Source: Amia ocellicauda (Eukaryota; Chordata; Actinopteri; Amiiformes; Amiidae). Taken from it: a DNA stretch of 64,000 nucleotides. Within the stretch, counting starts at the first letter, position 1. Each line of letters starts with the position of its first letter. The DNA lies in contig NC_089851.1 in assembly GCF_036373705.1 (NCBI RefSeq), positions 19,969,470 through 20,033,469 on the forward strand, in the 5' to 3' direction. This document shows positions 10,165 through 24,322 of the stretch, in pieces. Below the pieces are notes generated by a model. The model saw nothing but the letters and a program-made list of their open reading frames with translations, ran no database searches and had not been told where the DNA came from. Position numbers and translations under genes: made by a program.

Positions 10165-13100
10165 GTATGTATTTTAATAGGCATAGAATACAACTTGATT
10201 TACACCTTGATCTTAGCTTGTTATTGTATGTAGTTGTCATACCTTTTTATCAAAAATATGATCAAATATGAGTAAGACCAGCCACCAGTAAGCAGTTTTA
10301 AGACAACTTATTACATGTTGTAGTTTTTCAAATAAGGCAATTTATAGGGGGGGACTGCATTACATTGTTCTGTAATAAACATATTATTGCTTTCACTTAT
10401 TAGTAAAACCTTATGAAATGTGAAAAACCAGGCCCTTGGTACTGATAACAAAGTACTTTGAATCTGAGATCCATCTAAATACATTTCCCATGATAATTGT
10501 CTATAAAAGTATGATACTAGAAGCTCTGTGTTTCTGTATTGTGTTGCTCTGATTGAGAAACCAGTTTATGGTACAACATTTATGTGATATTGTAGTTATT
10601 CCATTGTATTGCTCTTAAGTGCAGAATAATAAGAACATGATATGCTTGATATTTATGAAAGCAAGCTGATTTCCCAGCTAGAATCCTAGTTTGTGGTTTT
10701 CCTTTTCCTTGCGCAGGCCTCTAATCCTTACTTGCCAACCAGAGGGGGTACAACAGTGGCATCTGGAGGTCGATTCCGATGTCCATCGTGTAGACATGAG
10801 GTTGTCCTGGACAGACATGGGGTTTACGGGTTGCAGAGGAACCTGCTGGTGGAAAACATTATTGATATGTACAAACAGGAGTCCACCAGGTGAGGCACGG
10901 TTCAGAATGATGGGATGTGAAATCAGCCAATCATTGCATCACATTTTTCTATTCCATAGTATTGTAAGACTTTTTTGTTTGTTGTTTTTGCAGTGAAAGG
11001 GAAACAATTATTACATTATTAACATAATACTTTACTTGGAAAGTCTTTCAGAAGAGCAAACTCATTGGTTTTTAAATTACAATAATCTGAATTTCAAATG
11101 TGCACTGTAATAATACAAATAAGACTAATAATCATAATAATATGACTATTCAGGTTCAAAACATATTTTTTGGTTAAAAGTCACCATCAGCAGTCTTATA
11201 CTTTCATTCTACATTAAGCACAGTTTGAGAAGAGACCTGTGTGTTTCAGCAAATCCATAAATTGACATGATTAGTTCACACTTTTTTGAGGTTCTCACTT
11301 ATGTTGCCCAGAGTATTTGTTTATATAAATATATGTATTTATATCACATTTACATCATCAGAAGAAGAAATGTGAGCAATCTTTCCGCTTTTAATGGGAT
11401 TTAAAGGCCAGTTAGGCCTATTTGTAATATCTAGGCAAGAGGAGAGGTTGTAAAACGAGGACAATTTTTTCTTCATTCTGACCTGTCACTTAAGTTAATG
11501 CTCACTCTATTTTCACTTTCCAGTAACAGCTTTCTAGGTGTTTGCTGCATTTTTGAGCTGATAAGTATATATACAGTAAAAACACAACTGAAATAAACCG
11601 TGATCTTATGATGTGATGCCCAAACACATTTCAGTTGAATGACTTTCCTTCCAGGTGGTAAGAACAGAGAGATAGTGTATGTAATTATGTTGAGGATATT
11701 CTGAAACACAAATTGTATAAGACTTTGATATTCTGAAATATGCACAGTAAAGCCTTATAGCAGTATTATACTGGATTCTTTTTTCTTTTTTTACAGTTCT
11801 TAGATGCCCCTCGAGCAGTTTGGATCAGTTATCAGTTAAAATTTTATTTTTCTTTCTTGTTAATAATACCTTATTCAGACCAGTAAGAACTTCTTTTCAA
11901 TCCAAAAAACAAAAACAAAGTTACTCTATATATGTTTACTTATTACATTTGATTAAATACATGGGCCAACTTGTCAGTTAAGGTAAAAACACTGAAACAT
12001 CGAACTGCTCTTGTTTGGACAATGCTTCGATGTAGCTGAGCGTGTTTAGAACTGTCCACTCTGTAGAAGGGCAGTGAGGTCACCCAGTTACAGCCCGGGG
12101 ATGACTCACTTGGCAGGAGGCATGTGGCTGAAGTCCCAGGAGAGCTGAACTCACAGCTGACCTCTTTACAAGGACCTCTCTTTTCTTAGCTGAGTTTTAT
12201 TTTTAATCATAATGATAGCAATTATCAAAATTGCCCCTTAACACTGGAGGGGCACCTGAAGCTTTTCAGATCACTTTGATATAGGCCTACCATTTTCAGT
12301 CCTGACACTTTGGTGTTTGATTTTTAGTTTTTGTATTCCTAATAAATCAACTAAAAGTCTTGAAAGTTTGATTATTATAAAACCGACCACTGCAAGAATA
12401 CTGGGTTAAAACAGTTGGTTCTTTCCCATACATCTAAATATTGTGGTGCTAACTGACAGCTGAGCTCAAACAGATGCTGTAGAGTCTGATCCAGGAATGG
12501 GTCGTCTTATCTGCCCTTCTGATAGGAACAGTGTTGAGGGGGAGGGGATGCAGGGCTGTCACACAAGTGCATCTTTCTCCTGATAATTTAATGGCTGAGT
12601 ACTTAGAATATAAAGCCTCACGGAATGTGTTTCATTTGTAGATACAACATAATTGTGTTAAGTATTAAGTATTTGTTTTCCTTACAAATGTCATTTAGAG
12701 GCAAACATTCTCAAATGAGAAAATCCTTTACCTTTACAAGTCAAGTTATCCTACATTGAACCTCATTGTTTTATTCACAGAGAAACATATTCCAGAAGGG
12801 AATTAGAATTGTGTTAGTGTTAACTGGTCAATTTTTGCTGTTTTATAATCATGTAAAATGCAAAGACAATAGAGTTTTTGGCAATGATTGTAGTGCTCCT
12901 CTTAGTGTTGCATTAAAACATACACAGTCATTTAAAATACTGTAGGCCTTTAAGTTAGTATGTAAGTTGATATGAAAAAAACATTGTTAAAGGAATGATG
13001 TAATAATCAAATTGTTGTGGTAACTATAATGGGAGTGATTTTCTTGAGATGGAATATGATTTATTTGTCACACTTTACAATAATGGGCACTAATTCTTAA

Positions 13101-16100
13101 AGAACTGATGTATGAATACCACATGAATACCTTCTGCACTTCATCTGAGTTCTGCTGTTAATTACATGTATAACAAGGTTAGGGTCAAGGTTAGGGATAG
13201 AGTTACAGACTTGGTTTGGTGTTGGGGCTTATACATGTGATCAGCATTAGAAGGTGGAAGTGCATGCGGCATTTATATATTTTTCCTGTGGGACTCATAC
13301 GTGACTGTAACGTTCAGTGTGGTAAATATGGTTGAACCAATACTTTGGGTTGTTGCCTTTAATCCCTGGTTCTTCAGCAGTAAATCGGGCCCTGAGAGGA
13401 AGCGTGACCAGCCCATGTGTGAGGAGCACGAAGATGAGAAAATCAACATCTATTGTGTGACGTGTGAAACGCCAACCTGCTCCATGTGCAAAGTGTTCGG
13501 GGCTCATAAGGACTGTGAGGTAGCACCTCTCACCAATGTTTACCAACGACAAAAGGTGAGATGTTTGTCTAGTATTATGTCGCTCTATGAATTTATCAAT
13601 CGTTTCTTAGACTTATCGCAGATGCCTGTGCAACACCATAAGGAGATTAATCTGGTGACACACTTTCAAATACAGTTTGTAACACTGAAGGAGGGAGGTA
13701 TGGCAAAATGACAAAATTCTCCCTCTTGCGGCACTTTGACAGTTTAACACTTGGCACTGCTTTGATGCGTTTTGTTTAATTTACAGGGTTCAGAAAAGAT
13801 CACCCACTCAGCCTGCCCACCCAGCCTAACAGGTCCCACACTTTGGTATAATAAATAAATCCATTCTTCATGGAATTTTGCAAAAGGACTATTAATACAT
13901 TATTTCACATAATTGTCCTGGAGAAAATACACTTGAGAAAAATAACAGTCCAACAAAGCCTCAATAGAACCTGAAGCTCAATAGTTCAATGTCTGTTCAG
14001 GGCTTTTAAGCAGTGAGGAAGAGATGAAAAAATGTATTTAACCTGTTGAGAGCACTTCACACACGGCCCTGAGGGCACTGACTGACTTTAACTGATCATT
14101 TAAATAATACCTTGGATGAGAATAGAAAGCATTCTTTGTTCTAGTCTTTAGTCCTGCTTCTCTGCATGTAAGGAAGGGAATGACCCAACTGAAAAGATTC
14201 GTACAGCTGGAAAGGGCTTGCTGGGCACAAATTGTATTTTTTCTGTGCAATTTCATGGGTAAATAATTTAATAATTGCAATAAAAGCAATTCTGATATAA
14301 CTCTCCGAAAGGAGATCTGTTATGTGTATACCAGCAGTGCGTTTTCTTTATTTTTGTTGTCTCCCTCTATCCCTTTCCAGTCTGAACTCAGTGATGGGAT
14401 AGCGATGCTGGTTGGGAACAATGACCGAATTCAGGGCATTATCAGTCAGCTGGAAGAGACCTGCAGAACCCTTGAGGTAGAACTGGCTGTGACTGGTCTT
14501 TCTCCTTCCCTGTAATGTTTGATCTTTTCTCCAAGGATTTGATTGTTTGATTTTATGATGCTGAATTCATATTTCGCTTAAAGAAACGGTGGTAAATATC
14601 ATTTTGTAAATGGAGTTACACTGGTTTGTCCAGGTTACTGATTCCCAACGGATTTAAATATTCATTTGAAAATAGAACCTCGTTTCCCTACAGCCTATAA
14701 TTAATTTTTCTTTTGTCATTTTAATTATCACGTAGACACATCCAAGTATGCAGAGTATGTTCTCACACGGCATTATGCCTAAATTCAGTGGCGTCACTAA
14801 TGTGAAGCCCAAAGACAATTTTCTACTCTCGATGGAATTAAATGAATCTCCTCTTAATTGAATAGATGCCACTGTTTGTGAGCTGTTCATAATTTTTGGT
14901 GAACATTGAATGCAGCGTCAATAAATACTGTTATTAGACTGCTGAAATAAGACATGCGTTTCATACCTTTCTGTGCCAGAATTTAAACGAATGCGACATT
15001 CTAATTATACATTATTGTCATGATTGCCCGTATAGAAGGTTTGTTTGTTTGTTTGTTTGTTTTTTAATTTCTGCTTTCATGAACAGCTCATCTAGCCTTG
15101 AACCTGTAAGGGATGGAGTGAACCACAATATTATATAAAAGTTATTCTTGCTTTTGTCAGATTCTTTCAGGGTGGGTGAAATACTAGGAAGATTTCGTTT
15201 CTGATCAGAGAGTACCCACAGAGGTTCAGGAGCATGAATGAATGAATGACAGCCTAGTCATGTGACCATCCCCAACAAAGGACTGTCATGTACATAATCC
15301 TTTTACACTTTGATGTGTAATATCGGTAATCATACATGTATACTTTCAATGTCTGAAAGGGGAGGTGGATCATCTTATTATTTCACTGATTAAGCAGATT
15401 ATATTTGCCTAATGGAGTATGTGTCTCTGTGATGTTATTTCAAGGTCCTGCTTTGTCCTGCGTCCTAGTCTATATGTCCGCATAATCCCCTGGTGTTCGT
15501 ATTGTTTAGATGGTTGTTCTGTCATTTAACTGACACAGCCTCTAAAAAGCTTGTATAAGCAGACTGCAGTGCAGGGTGATAGTGTTTAATGCAGGGTGTA
15601 GTTATGTAATATGCCTATAGAACTACTGTTCACTAGCCATATCAAGTTTTTGTACATTGAGATGAATAAATTATCTTACAAATTAAAACAAATAAAGTAT
15701 AGGGACCTGTCTGTCCATTTCAAGTATAATTTGAAATTAAACAGAGGAATAAGATAATGAATTACATGTATTTAAATCGGGAAGATGTAGAGCAATGCAA
15801 TATGTAAACATAACTAAATCAGGAGTATAAGCTGTATTCAGAGTTTAGATGTAAATCTATTTTAATGACTTGCCAGGCATAATTTAGGTATATGTGTGGT
15901 TCAGAAATGACTCATAAATCGCATTAAGTGTTAATAGCAGTCACCTCAAGGAGATATATGCCAGGTCCTCTTTATGTGGGTGGTGATAAATTTGTGCCAG
16001 ATACATCCCTGACTTTAAAAATAACTTTTCATACTGAGTGCCTTTTAGTTACTTTCTAGGCTGTTCACACATACGTAGATCTTTAAATAACATCTTTAAA

Positions 16101-19100
16101 AATATTTGAGTCGTAAACTTCCTATTGGCAACACATTGAATATGATATTGTGAGTCATCCTCTCTGTCGTTGTTTACAGAAGTTTCATGGCTGTCTGCCA
16201 ACTCAATAGAAGCTGTGAGGAAAATATTTAAATTAAGTTTCCTGAAACACAGAGACAGACTCAACCACAAAGTATTAAATGCAAACAAATAAAACACTTT
16301 AACAATATTCACTGAAACATGTTACTGTATTACAAAATAGTTTGTATAGAAATCTGCATAAACTTACCATAGGATTTATGGCAAAATTGCCTTGCCAAGC
16401 AAGTGACAATTTCATAATTGTAATTTTAAATATTTGTACAATATAATGGTCAGTCTGTGGACTATACAGCCGTCAGTCTTGATGTATATTAGCTCTTTGA
16501 GCGCTCTGAAGCCCTCAAGTTTAAAAATTGGTATCTTGTAACCCCAGGGGATATCTTAGACTTTTTTGTCCAGCTTTTGGCAATGATACTCAGTAGTTAG
16601 AAACTGTTTTTTGGAGGGAGATATTGTATTCACTAGAAATTCATGACTCATCTCCTCTTACTGCCATTATTTCAACTACTGTCAGACACCTTATTTTTCT
16701 TTAAAAAAGGATATGTTTTTTAAAAAAATGTCCAGATTCTGCAGTGAACACAAAGAATAATACCTTTTTTTTTTGGCTGGAGAATTGCACCTGTGATATT
16801 TAAGAAAATTGTTTTCAGATGCAATTTGGTGTTATGCTACCATTAGAGAGCTACTTCATACTGAGTTTCAGATGACTTTTCACCTTTTACGTTCGCGGTC
16901 ATGACTTCTGTCATTCGAAAAGTCTTTTTTATTTTCTTTTACCATGGGCTTCCATTCAAACATGAAGATATACCTTATAAAAATAACAAATACATTAATA
17001 CTTAAAAAAATAATCTAGAAAACTCTTTCCCATAGGAAAACTGCAGGAGGCAGAAGTCACAGGTTTGTGAAAAGTTCGATTACTTGTATGCGATCCTGGA
17101 GGAACGCAAAGCAGAGATGAGCCAGAAAATTACCTGTGAACAGGAGGAAAAGCTGGACTATGTGCAGAGACTGAAAAAGAAGTATGGGGATCACTTGGAG
17201 GTTGTGTCTAAGATTGTAGAGTCTGGAATACAAACCATGGACGAGCCCGAGATGTCCCTTTTTCTACAGGTACACAAATTGAATTGATTTATTTGTCAAA
17301 TGTAGGCATATCCTTTACTTGTACTAAATGGTTTGCAGATATTTTCAGCAAGGTCTCAGGTGACATATTCAATCCAGCTGTCATTTTGTTCATTTATTGT
17401 TCACTGACAATCAATCTAACCCTTTCTGGATCCACAAATATTATACATTCTCACCACACCCATAATAATAATGCAGGAAAAGACAGGGGAATCATGTCAT
17501 TGGTTTTCATTAGTATATTCAACATCTATTTTTTGATCGGGATGATTGCACATTTCTTCGTTTTGAGGAATAGGGAAGTCTTGACCCACCCTGGTCCTGA
17601 AGGTATTATTGGTTCCAGTATAAATCAATCATGAACATTTAAAAAACGAATTGTGTGTGAATTGTCATTAAGATACTGTTTGGGATGAGAACTCTAGCAC
17701 GCTGCAACCCTCAAAGGCTAGAGCTGGCCATTCAACCAAAATTAACTAATTGCTGGTTAATAACATATATAGTTATTTTAAGGCGGGCTGTAGGTTTCAT
17801 TTCAGAATTGGGGAGGACGCTTTCAATATTAGGGGGGACACCCCAAAATCTACGCCTATGTTTAAAGTCTTTATTAAGATTGAGAGTGATCTATAAATCC
17901 TGAAGGATTATGTCTCTCCAAAATAGTTTACAATCATTTAAATAAGTGGATATTTACTGAGCTCATTAAGTTGTAGAAATAAATACATGTATCCATGCCA
18001 TTGTCTAAATGCCTCACTTCCTGTCAGTGGAGAAGAGTTTCACCAAATTTGTGCAGTTGTGCACAACCAGTTTATTTATTTATTTATTTATTTTAACCAG
18101 AATTTAACTTTTGATTAAACTCCAAATATGTTGGCTGTTCAACAGGTGGCTATATTGGACCTGCATTTATTTTCAAACAATGGTTTAGTAGACAATATTT
18201 TGATAGACAAGGTTTCATTGGAACATATTAACTTCAGTGCTTACCTTATTATTTGAACAAACATAATCAAATACTATTTTAGCTTACTTCATTCTTTTCT
18301 GTTTTTCAGAATTCAAAACCACTGCTACAGAAGTAAGTATTTTATTGTAAAAGTCTATACTTTTAAACATCTCGAACAGCCATTAGTACAGAAAAATACA
18401 TTGCTGTGTTTATTCTTATAGAATTATTGAAGCTTCCAACACGTCTCACCTGGAGAAAGTGGAGCGCGGCTATGAGAACATGGATCACTTTGCCACCAGT
18501 TTTGAAAGAGAAGGGAGGGCCCTCCGGAATTTAGATTTTTTAAGAGGTAAAGATAATAGATTGAAGAGATACATGTGTGTCTTTCTGAAATGTACGCATA
18601 ATTTCAATGCCTGCCAATGGAATATTCATCCCACAGACAGATATTAATTAAATTGAGATGGCACGTACAAACAAAAAAACTTAACCGAATAATAAAACTG
18701 TGAGCAGATGACTAATAGAAAACAGTTTCTCTTGCAATCTGGCCTGTAATATGTGTTTACTTTTTTGCTTTGTCTCCTCATGACTTAAAGATGTTTGTTT
18801 TGGCCTAACAAAAGCAACATATTAACAGGCAATGCTGTCCTATTATGTCAATGTTCTTCTCGTCCCCGTACAGAGGAGGAAGAGGACGAGGAGGAGGAAG
18901 ACGAAGAGGGAGATGAAGAAGGAGAGGGGGGTGAAGAGGTTCACATGGAGCCAGGACAGTCTGAAGGAGAGGTGGGGAGGACAGATGCTGGGGTGCAGCA
19001 GCAGTTGGCCCCACAAACGGAAAGCACTGCTGACACGGCAAGTGCCCCCTCTGTGGAGACTCTGATCAAGCCTCCCGACACACCAGTACAGGTGAGCACT

Positions 19101-20992
19101 CCAGCATTTTACTGTGGTAATTAATAGATTTTTTTTCATGATATAAAATAAGTATTGCATGCTAGGTGTTCATCATCCAACATCACGTTGGATGATGAAC
19201 ACCTAGCATACAATAAATATTTTATATTATGAAAAAAAATCTATTAATTACAACATGTCCTTATGCACCCTCCTTTTCCATAGCCATGATTACCATTTCA
19301 TACCATTTAGGATTAAACTGCAGAATCATTGGCTGAACACACATATCCAGGCATAAAAAAGGTCAATTGAAATGCTAAAAAGGAGGCAGCGACCTATTCC
19401 AGCAACTCAAATAAACACATTTAAATCAGTGAAGTATTCAGTGAGTGACACAGAAGTGTTTAAACTCCTAGGATTAAGTTACAGTTTAATTATCATTGAT
19501 TTAACTCAGATTTTGGACTCTTCCATCCAGATACAATTACCTTTTTACCATTCTTTACATTATAGTCATTAAATAGGGAGCATATACTATGTATATATAA
19601 ACATTTTTAAAACATCTTAATTTGATATCACAAAAGTGAGTATTTGAATGAAGTGTAGGACACAATGTGGCACTACAGTGAATGTAGTGCTATTTCAGTA
19701 CATGAGAAAAAAAACTTCCACTTTTAACCAGCAGCTTCCAGGTGTTTATGCAGTTTGAAAGGAAATAGTTTCTCAGTTTTTGAAGGAACATTCAAAATAA
19801 CATGGCGATAGCTCAGCACAGCAGGAGGGTCCCTGGTGGCCCATATATTTAGCTGATAACCCTTATCAAACTGCATGCTCCATAAAGTATTCACTGCAGT
19901 AATTATCTCCTACTCTCTTGCATGAGTTTAAATTGCATGTCACCTCAAATTAAAAATGTATCAAAGTTTTATCATTCAATCAAACTTAATTTCACACAGA
20001 CCATTTTTCATAGTCATCCCAAAGCACTATCCAAATTAGTCAAGCTACAACAGGAAATGAGGAAAGCAGGAAAGGAACCTGTTGCCACATTAAAAAACAA
20101 ATAAATAAATAAAAACAGACACGATAGGTAACTGGAATCAAAGCTGCAGTAATTTGCACTAATATGATATCCCCAAACAACTACTCATGTATAAAATCTT
20201 CCACAACAACATAGTTCATGTTCATGAAACACCTGCATATCTGAAAAATCTGCCCACATAAATGTTATTATATAGCTTTAGGGTTTAACTTTGTTAACAA
20301 TATGTTTAGAATGTATTTTGATGCATCACTACATTGTTTGCGAGTGACTGGGTGGAGGTCTGCAGTGCAGTGTGGCCTTTCTGACCGGGAGCTGATAATG
20401 AAGGGCAGCATCTGGTTTCTCTTTGATCCTTCCCCCGTTGTCATTAAGGGAGCTGTTGAGCAGAGCACTGTGAAGACTGAAGGACTTCCTACACCTGCCC
20501 CTGCAGAACCCGTGCTGTTTCCTGGTTGGTATAAATCCCACATAGTGCCCACAGCCGGCGCCAGTGCAGGTGAAACCCTGACTAAGGTGGAAACTTCGGG
20601 GACAACGGAAGGAGATAAGCTACAGGATGTAGTTGGACCAGCAGAGAAACAAAGCTTGGCTGGAGCCAATAAGGAGTCTAGCTCATCCACTGCTGCCCCC
20701 CAGGTCAGTTACTAACCTTTGTACCAGCTTCTTCAGCGGCAATTATTATGCCTTATCATAATCTGACCAAGGCCTTCCCCAGTTGCACATCTGTTATAAA
20801 GAGAGGCTCTGGTCAGGCCTTTGCTAGCCCATTCTTAAGAGCCGCTACTTTAAATCACAAATTCAGACACATTATGAGTCTTTCTCTCCAGATTGAGAGA
20901 AACAATCTTCATATTATTCCTTCTGTAATAGTATTTTGTATAAACAGGGTTTATACACATACACACATTATATAGATAGACAGACACACACG

Positions 20993-21049
<57 letters not shown>

Positions 21050-22525
21050 AACTAAATGCAAAGTGAGTGAACAGAAGAAAAATTTACATCAAATCCATAT
21101 TTGGTGTGACCACCCTTTGCCTTCAAAACAGCATCAATTCTTCTAGGTACGCTTGCACACAGTTTTTGAAGGAACTCGGCAGGTAGGTTGGCCCAAACAT
21201 CTTGGAGAACTAAGCACAGTTCTTCTGTGGATTTAGGCAGCCTCAGTTGCTTCTCTCTCTCCATGTAATCCCAGACAGACTCGACGATGTTGAGATCAGG
21301 GCTCTGTGGGGGCCATACCATCACTTTCAGGTCTCCTTGTTCTTCTTTACACTGAAGATAGTTCTTAATGACTGTCGCTGTATGTTTATGGTCGTTGTCA
21401 TGCTGCAGAATAAATTTGGGGCCAATCAGATGCCTCCCTGATGGTATTGCATGATGGATAAGTATCTGCCTGTACTTCTCAGGAGACCATGAATTCTGAC
21501 CAAATCCCCAACTCCATTTGCAGAAATGCAGCCCCAAACTTGCAAGGAACCTCCACCACGCTTCACTGTTGCCTGCAGACACTCATTCATGTACCGCTCT
21601 CCAGCCCTTCAGTGAACAAACTGCTTTCTGCTACAGCCAGATATTTCACATTTTGACTCCTCAGTCCAGAGCACCTGCTGCAATTTTTCTGCTCCTCAGT
21701 TCCTGTGTTTTCATGCATAGTTGATTCGCTTAGCCTTGTTTCCACATTGGAGGTATGGCTTTTTGGCCGCAAGTCTTCCACGAAGGCCACTTCTGAGCAG
21801 ACTTCTCCAGACAGTAGATGGGTGTACCAGGGTCCCACTGTTTTCTGCCAATTCTGAGCTGATGGCACTGCTGGACATCTTCCGATTGCGAAGGGAAGTA
21901 AGCATGATGTGTTTTTCATCTGCTGTAGTAAGTTTCCTTGGCCGACCACTGCGTCTACGGTCCTCAACGTTGCCCGTTTCCTTGTGCTTCTTCAAAAGAG
22001 CTTGGACAGCACATCTGGAAACCCCTGTCTGCCTTGAAATGTCTGCCTGGGAGAGACCTTGCTGATGCAGTATAACTACCTTGTGTCTTGTTGCTGTGCT
22101 CAGTCTTGCCATGGTGTATGACTTTTGACAGTAAACTGTCTTCAGCAGCCTCACCTTGTTAGCTGAGTCTGTTCCTCACCCAGTTTTATTCCTCCTACAC
22201 AGCTGTTTCTGTTTCAGTGAATGATTGTGTTTCAACCTACATATTGAATTGATGATCATTAGCACCTGTTTGGTATAATTGTTTATTCATACACCTGACT
22301 ATATGCCTACAACATCCCTGACTTTGTGCAAGTGAACCTAGAAGAATTCGTGCTGGTTTTGAAGGCAAAGGGTGGTCACACCAAACAAGGATTTGATTTA
22401 GTTTTTTCTTCTGTTCACTCACTTTGCATTTAGTTAATTGATAAATATAATCTATGAACATATCTATTTTTGAAAGCATTCTTACTTTACAGCATCTTTT
22501 CACACCTGCCTACTTTTGCACAGTA

Positions 22526-22572
<47 letters not shown>

Positions 22573-24249
22573 CACACAATATATGAAAACCATAATATCA
22601 AGAAAAAACAATCTTATTTATTTGTTTATTTATGCATTTATATGTCTATCTTTAATAAAATGCATTTAAAAGTTTAATGAATGAAGCATACCGTTTTCTT
22701 GTAGACATGGACTAGTATTATATCTTTTATGTGACCCCTAACATTTTTGTATTGTTGGTTGTTTATTATGAGAATTAGCAGCAGTGTATTGTGGATGACT
22801 GTTTCTGTACTCCCAGCGAGATAAACACTTTAACAGGATCTAATCATTCTGTCTTTCTGAGTGAACTGCTTGTAAGGGAATAATCTACTTATACTGGTGC
22901 ACAATTATTTTTTAGATAATATAACTAATACCATATGTAGTAAAACTATCAAATATAAACAATAATTGGAGTCACAAAATTGTTAAATATAGTTTGTAAT
23001 GAAAACATTTATAATCCATATATATAAATATGCATATACATACAGTGGGTATTCTCTTATTCAGAATATGACCTTATGGGTGTATTATTCCCTGTATTCA
23101 TATAATGAGTAACTCTGCGTTGCTTGCAGGCAATTAAAACTATGATAAGCTAAGCCTTTCTTGTTTCCAGCTGTAAGTTACGACATTTAGTTCAAATCCC
23201 TATTTAAAGTGACAAATCAGGAAAGGTAGAGAGCCAGGCAATGACATTGACATTCTGACAACAAGATACTGTTGTTTCAGTCTGTGAACCTGTGATTTCT
23301 TTAAAAACAACAAGTACTTTATTTCAGATGGGAAGTTCCTCAATTGCACCTTCCACTGCTGCTCTGTTGCTCCAGGTTTAGTCATCTGCAATTGGACAAG
23401 AGCGTTATGATCAGAAAATGCAGTAGATGGAGTCTAGAAGCTTTTGATGTGACTGTTTACTCATGAGTTATTAAAATGATGTATTTTAATATTCTACACA
23501 CATGAAGCTTTAGCATCTTATTTTTTCACAGGAGCTAGCATTCTGGCTGACAGTTCTGGCATTGTTTATTATACTTCGTCAGCTTTGGAGTCAGATTCAG
23601 TGCGCGATTGTTACATTTATGGGTAGGATATTCATTTCAACATTCATTTAAATATTAACTAATTCCTCCAAACATGTAGTTTCTCACTATTATCAGTTTA
23701 CTTCAGGACAAACTGTTGACACAAGACGTTGCAGTAATGCTCTGTAAGATTTGGTGGCTGAATATTAAACTAGTCTTTCATCTGAGTATTTAAAATAATG
23801 GGAAACTACAGTTTTGTAGGGAAGCGCGATCTAATATTCCTAAGTGTTCTTTCGGATAAAAAAGTGGTTTCATCTCAAAGATAATGAATAGAATATGACA
23901 CTTTTTGACAAGTTACTTTCATTCATCTGTTAGAAAAATGTTTTCAAGAGAATCGTGGAATTGCGCGTTAAGTGTTTTTATACTTCTCAACACGTTCTGT
24001 AAGTGTTTTTTAAAGCTGTATGGTCAGTTTGTGAATTTAATGTGTAGGATTGTTCACCCTATTTCCAGTGTTACAGCTCAAGTTAAATATTGAGCTGAAT
24101 GCAACACCCACTGCCAGGATGTGACTATATTTGAACATTGGGCATTTAGATGTATCAGTATCTATTTGGTCAGATATGCTATTTATATTTGATAGTATTG
24201 ATAATCAAACACTTTTCTGCATTTTAAATTGTAAAAAAAATACAGAATA

Positions 24250-24322
<73 letters not shown>

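Noticed and set aside
13180-13205. Telomere-like GGTTAGGGTCAAGGTTAGGG
   Set aside because: Only two imperfect units; such words are common in fish intergenic DNA.
17284-17634. A 116-codon plus-strand frame in trim55 intron 5 with hydrophobic stretches
   Set aside because: It has no acceptor in a matching phase and no family match. AT-rich codons (Ile, Phe) explain its hydrophobicity.
20302-20448. Upstream extension of trim55 exon 9 to 20302
   Set aside because: The open frame continues by chance. The pyrimidine tract and cattaag acceptor at 20447-20448 give the phase needed after exon 8, and the extra residues do not resemble MuRF2.
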